Of a DNA stretch of 64,000 nucleotides, positions 62,104 to 64,000 are shown one piece after another. Within the stretch, counting starts at the first letter, position 1. Each line of letters begins with the position of its first letter. The stretch lies in contig CAZRJB010000003.1 in assembly GCA_964600435.1 (NCBI GenBank), forward strand, positions 1-64,000, read 5' to 3'. Position numbers and translations under genes: made by a program. This DNA comes from HGM11367 sp964600435. Lineage in GTDB: Bacteria; Bacillota; Clostridia; Christensenellales; UBA1242. The notes below the pieces were generated by a model. That model was not told where the DNA came from. It worked only from the letters and a program-made list of their open reading frames with translations, and searched no databases.

Positions 62104-62958
62104 TTATGTGACTTGATTTACAATTTCATCTATGCTAAGAGTTGGTGAATACTTTATTGCTAAATTGTTTATATTGTTTTCTGATAACACTTTTACTGCG
62201 CCATTTGGCAAAATAACGTAAACAATGTTATATTTAAATGTTGAAAATTTTGCCATTATTTTATAAAGTTTAACACAACTGCTTATGGCAATGATTTTTA
62301 CTGGGCACCCTTTTTTATACAATTTATGTTTGTTGGCACTAACAAAAAGATGTTCGTAATTGGAAAACTTTTTTGGATTTATTGTCCCGCTGAACAGGAA
62401 AATTGCAATAAAAATGTAACTATAATTTATATCCTTGAAAAAAGAATAAACAAACAACCCAATCAAAACAAAACTAAAAACATAATTTAATACCAAAGTT
62501 ATTTTTATAGCTTTGTGCCTATCAATATGTTTGGTTAAAAAACAAACTGCCATTCGTCCACCATCAAGTGGAAAACATGGCAAAATGTTAAATGTTGCCA
62601 AAATTAAGTTGCAAAAGCAGAAATAGTCCAAAACATAATACGTTTCTGGAAACAACCACCAAATTGCAACACAAAAAATGCACATAAAATAGTTGGTTAA
62701 AGGACCTGCAAGAGCAATTAAAAACTCGTCATTTCCACTAAAAACATTGTTGGAATAGTTCAAACATACACCATATGGCATAATATAAAAATTACTCAAC
62801 TTATAACCAAGTTTTTTTGCTGTGTAATAATGAGCAAATTCGTGAATTGAAACTGTAATAAAATATATAACAAAACTTTTAAAACTACTAAAAAAAATTA
62901 GCCCTAAAAAAAGAACAATAAACAACCAACTAAATTTAAACTTAATTTTTCTTTTCAT
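62104..62958 (-). CDS. SpoIVFB-like intramembrane metalloprotease (M50)
   Basis: A 284-residue site-2 protease. The zinc motif HEFAH (VSIHEFAHYYTAKKLG, about residue 40) and the second site NILPCFPLDGGRM (about 135) are intact, with about six helices. A soluble C-terminal part (about 205-284, VYVILPNGAVKVLSENN) resembles the CBS-type tail of SpoIVFB. In B. subtilis SpoIVFB releases sigma-K from its membrane-bound pro-form. The gene overlaps the upstream 68-residue gene by 4 bases (ATGA), as spoIVFA-spoIVFB are paired. Confidence 0.85.
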   Translation of the reverse strand: MKRKIKFKFSWLFIVLFLGLIFFSSFKSFVIYFITVSIHEFAHYYTAKKLGYKLSNFYIMPYGVCLNYSNNVFSGNDEFLIALAGPLTNYFMCIFCVAIWWLFPETYYVLDYFCFCNLILATFNILPCFPLDGGRMAVCFLTKHIDRHKAIKITLVLNYVFSFVLIGLFVYSFFKDINYSYIFIAIFLFSGTINPKKFSNYEHLFVSANKHKLYKKGCPVKIIAISSCVKLYKIMAKFSTFKYNIVYVILPNGAVKVLSENNINNLAIKYSPTLSIDEIVNQVT

Positions 62959-63161
62959 ATTGTTCCTTTAAATAAAATTCTTATTCCTAACAAAAGCACG
63001 CTTAAAATTGTTGCTATTGTTAAAACACATAAAAGTTGCATGCTTAAATAACGTACCAACGTTTTTGTGTTTGTTTTGTACTTATATTTAACATTATATA
63101 TATTTTTAGCATTGACACATTGAATTTTAACACCATATAACTTATGTGAGTTGTTATCCAT
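62955..63161 (-). CDS. Small membrane protein, possible reduced SpoIVFA partner
   Basis: A 68-residue protein with a basic N-terminus (KYKYKTNTKTLVRYL) and one membrane helix (about 43-62, LCVLTIATILSVLLLGIRIL). It overlaps the SpoIVFB-like gene by 4 bases, the position SpoIVFA takes in spore-formers, but lacks the roughly 200-residue extracellular domain that SpoIVB cleaves. The ATG at 63159-63161 has no clear ribosome site. It may be a stripped-down partner or an unrelated peptide. Confidence 0.5.
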   Translation of the reverse strand: MDNNSHKLYGVKIQCVNAKNIYNVKYKYKTNTKTLVRYLSMQLLCVLTIATILSVLLLGIRILFKGTI

Positions 63162-63208
63162 AACATAAATTATGATTTTTTTAAAATTTTTATTACATAA
63201 AATATTGA

Positions 63209-63240
63209 AAAAAGCACATCAAAGTTTTGATGTGCTTTTT
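63209..63240 (-). terminator. Terminator after the YtxH-like gene
   Basis: A 14-pair stem AAAAGCACATCAAA/TTTGATGTGCTTTT with a short loop, T-rich on the minus strand. It is about 13 bases beyond a G7 run that begins in the TAG stop. Confidence 0.75.
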
Positions 63241-63252
63241 AAGGGACCCCCC

Positions 63253-63396
63253 CTATTTAGAAGCAATATTTTTTATTTCTTTTTTTACAGCATCTTCGGC
63301 TTGATTAACCAAATCCTTTGCTTGGGGATTATGTTTATAAAGCAAAGCACCAGCCATTAAACCGATTAGCATGCCGCAAAGTAAGCAATCTTTCAT
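63253..63396 (-). CDS. YtxH-like small membrane protein, 47 residues
   Basis: A short gene below the usual length cut-off: ATG at 63394-63396 with an AGGAGG ribosome site, ending at TAG 63253-63255. The protein MKDCLLCGMLIGLMAGALLY then HNPQAKDLVNQAEDAVKKE has one membrane helix and a charged helix, like YtxH/GvpP-type stress proteins. It has a strong ribosome site and its own terminator, and lies after the IscU-like gene. Confidence 0.7.
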   Translation of the reverse strand: MKDCLLCGMLIGLMAGALLYKHNPQAKDLVNQAEDAVKKEIKNIASK

Positions 63397-63449
63397 ATAA
63401 AAATACCCTCCTACACATATATTGTGTAACAAAAGTAAAATTATTCATT

Positions 63450-63959
63450 TTATATATCAAACAAAGCATCAAAAGCGGCTTTTGCGGCGCTAACATTTCT
63501 TCTTTCTGAAATTTCAGGAGTGATTTGTGGTTTTTCTTTGGTTAAATTTTCTGATTGTTTGTTTATTTGAGATTTGCCTTTTTTTAACTCTTTTTCTAAA
63601 TGTGAATAATAGTTGTTTATTGCATTTTTTACTGCTTGAACAGAAAAGTTTATAGAATACAACTTTTCTTTTGGAAGAGTGCCGGTTACTTGACAAATTC
63701 TTTCTTCATCAATATGTAAAGCTTCTTCCAATGTGCAATCTAACAAGCAACTGCACATGGCGCTAGCGCAAACAATTGTGCACACACCACCAACAGCTTT
63801 AAATCTGGCCTCTGAAATTGTGCCATTTTCTATTTTTAAATATATTTTAACAACATCTCCACAAGCTTCGTCAACATATTTGCCAACACCATTGGCACCT
63901 TGCAAACCACCAGCATTTATTGGATTTTTAAAGATATCTAAAACATTTTCACTATACAT
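63450..63959 (-). CDS. IscU/NifU-like iron-sulfur scaffold protein, atypical
   Basis: A 169-residue protein. The NifU-N core is clear: GKYVDEACGDVVKIYLKIEN with the first Cys and following Asp, then ARFKAVGGVCTIVCASAMCS for the second Cys region. The third Cys of IscU (in H-C-s.LA) is missing; that place reads KEKLYSINFSVQAV. About 40 charged extra residues follow. Such proteins build Fe-S clusters with a cysteine desulfurase, probably encoded upstream beyond the window edge. ATG at 63957-63959 has GGGAGGG. Confidence 0.8.
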   Translation of the reverse strand: MYSENVLDIFKNPINAGGLQGANGVGKYVDEACGDVVKIYLKIENGTISEARFKAVGGVCTIVCASAMCSCLLDCTLEEALHIDEERICQVTGTLPKEKLYSINFSVQAVKNAINNYYSHLEKELKKGKSQINKQSENLTKEKPQITPEISERRNVSAAKAAFDALFDI

Positions 63960-64000
63960 TATTTAGCCCTCCCTGTTTTTGTTATTGGACTAATAGAGCG

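Noticed and set aside
63247..63253. A G7 tract as a second phase-variable site
   Set aside because: On the coding strand it begins at the last base of the TAG stop of the YtxH-like gene, so length changes would not alter a protein.
1..64000. Prophage, insertion sequence or integron
   Set aside because: No transposase, integrase or phage structural gene was seen, and most gaps are short and terminator-bearing.
1..64000. Alternative genetic code as in Mollicutes
   Set aside because: TGA ends clear genes (for example the gene before gap and the effector-like gene), and no in-frame TGA interrupts conserved proteins.

Overview
The window is a strongly AT-rich bacterial chromosome segment. It looks like an uncultured, endospore-forming low-GC Firmicute of the class Clostridia. 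The reasons are sporulation genes (spoIVA, a SpoIVFB-type protease, a ylxY homologue beside pnp, an FtsK/SpoIIIE ATPase), Firmicutes-type gene order (rpsO-pnp-ylxY, rnc-smc-ftsY, rpmB divergent from asp23-fakA, rimM-trmD-rbgA-rnhB), a T-box upstream of thrS, and AGGAGG-type ribosome binding sites. TAA, TAG and TGA are all used as stops. Nearly every gene lies on the minus strand; only a tRNA-Leu, two small surface or membrane genes and rpmB are on the plus strand.

Layout (minus strand unless noted). 1-5.6 kb: ftsK, rimO, pgsA and the start of a decayed cinA. 5.8-9.3 kb: rpsO, pnp, ylxY. 9.4-15.7 kb: plsX, rnc, smc, ftsY. 15.8-26.7 kb: an ABC-2 exporter followed by an 8.4-kb gene for a giant protein of Ig-like repeats with a beta-helix end. 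26.7-31.1 kb: a tight operon of glycerol kinase, an SCP2-like lipid-binding protein, an Fe-dependent alcohol dehydrogenase, a YhhN membrane protein and RNase HI. 31.1-35.7 kb: an acidic coiled-coil membrane protein, rsmD, alr and a membrane class III nucleotide cyclase. 35.7-38.3 kb: tRNA-Leu with a duplicated 3' end, and a glycosyltransferase that has a G9 tract and a structured leader. 38.3-45.3 kb: thrS with a T-box, a metal ATPase with its ArsR repressor, and an rpiB-unknown-gap operon. 45.3-46.7 kb (+): a probable spore-surface protein and a coiled-coil membrane protein. 46.7-52.4 kb: ppdK, an unknown gene, fakA-like, asp23-like, and rpmB (+). 52.5-59.3 kb: rimM, trmD, rbgA, rnhB, yraN, an OGG-type glycosylase, a U32 peptidase and spoIVA. 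59.4-62.1 kb: a four-gene cluster of membrane proteins, one like a Pycsar effector, one loosely like KwaA of Kiwa, one a SipW-type peptidase. 62.1-64 kb: the SpoIVFB-like protease with a 68-residue partner, a YtxH-like peptide and an IscU/NifU-like scaffold.

Most of the region is housekeeping: RNA decay and processing, ribosome assembly, chromosome segregation, lipid synthesis and glycolysis. The parts most worth following are the 59.4-62.1 kb membrane cluster (possible anti-phage system), the G9 tract in the glycosyltransferase with its structured leader, the tRNA-tail duplication, and the giant Ig-repeat protein co-transcribed with an exporter. Many promoters could be read directly as -35/-10 pairs with 16-18 bp spacing. 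All assignments rest on motif reading by eye; no similarity search was run.
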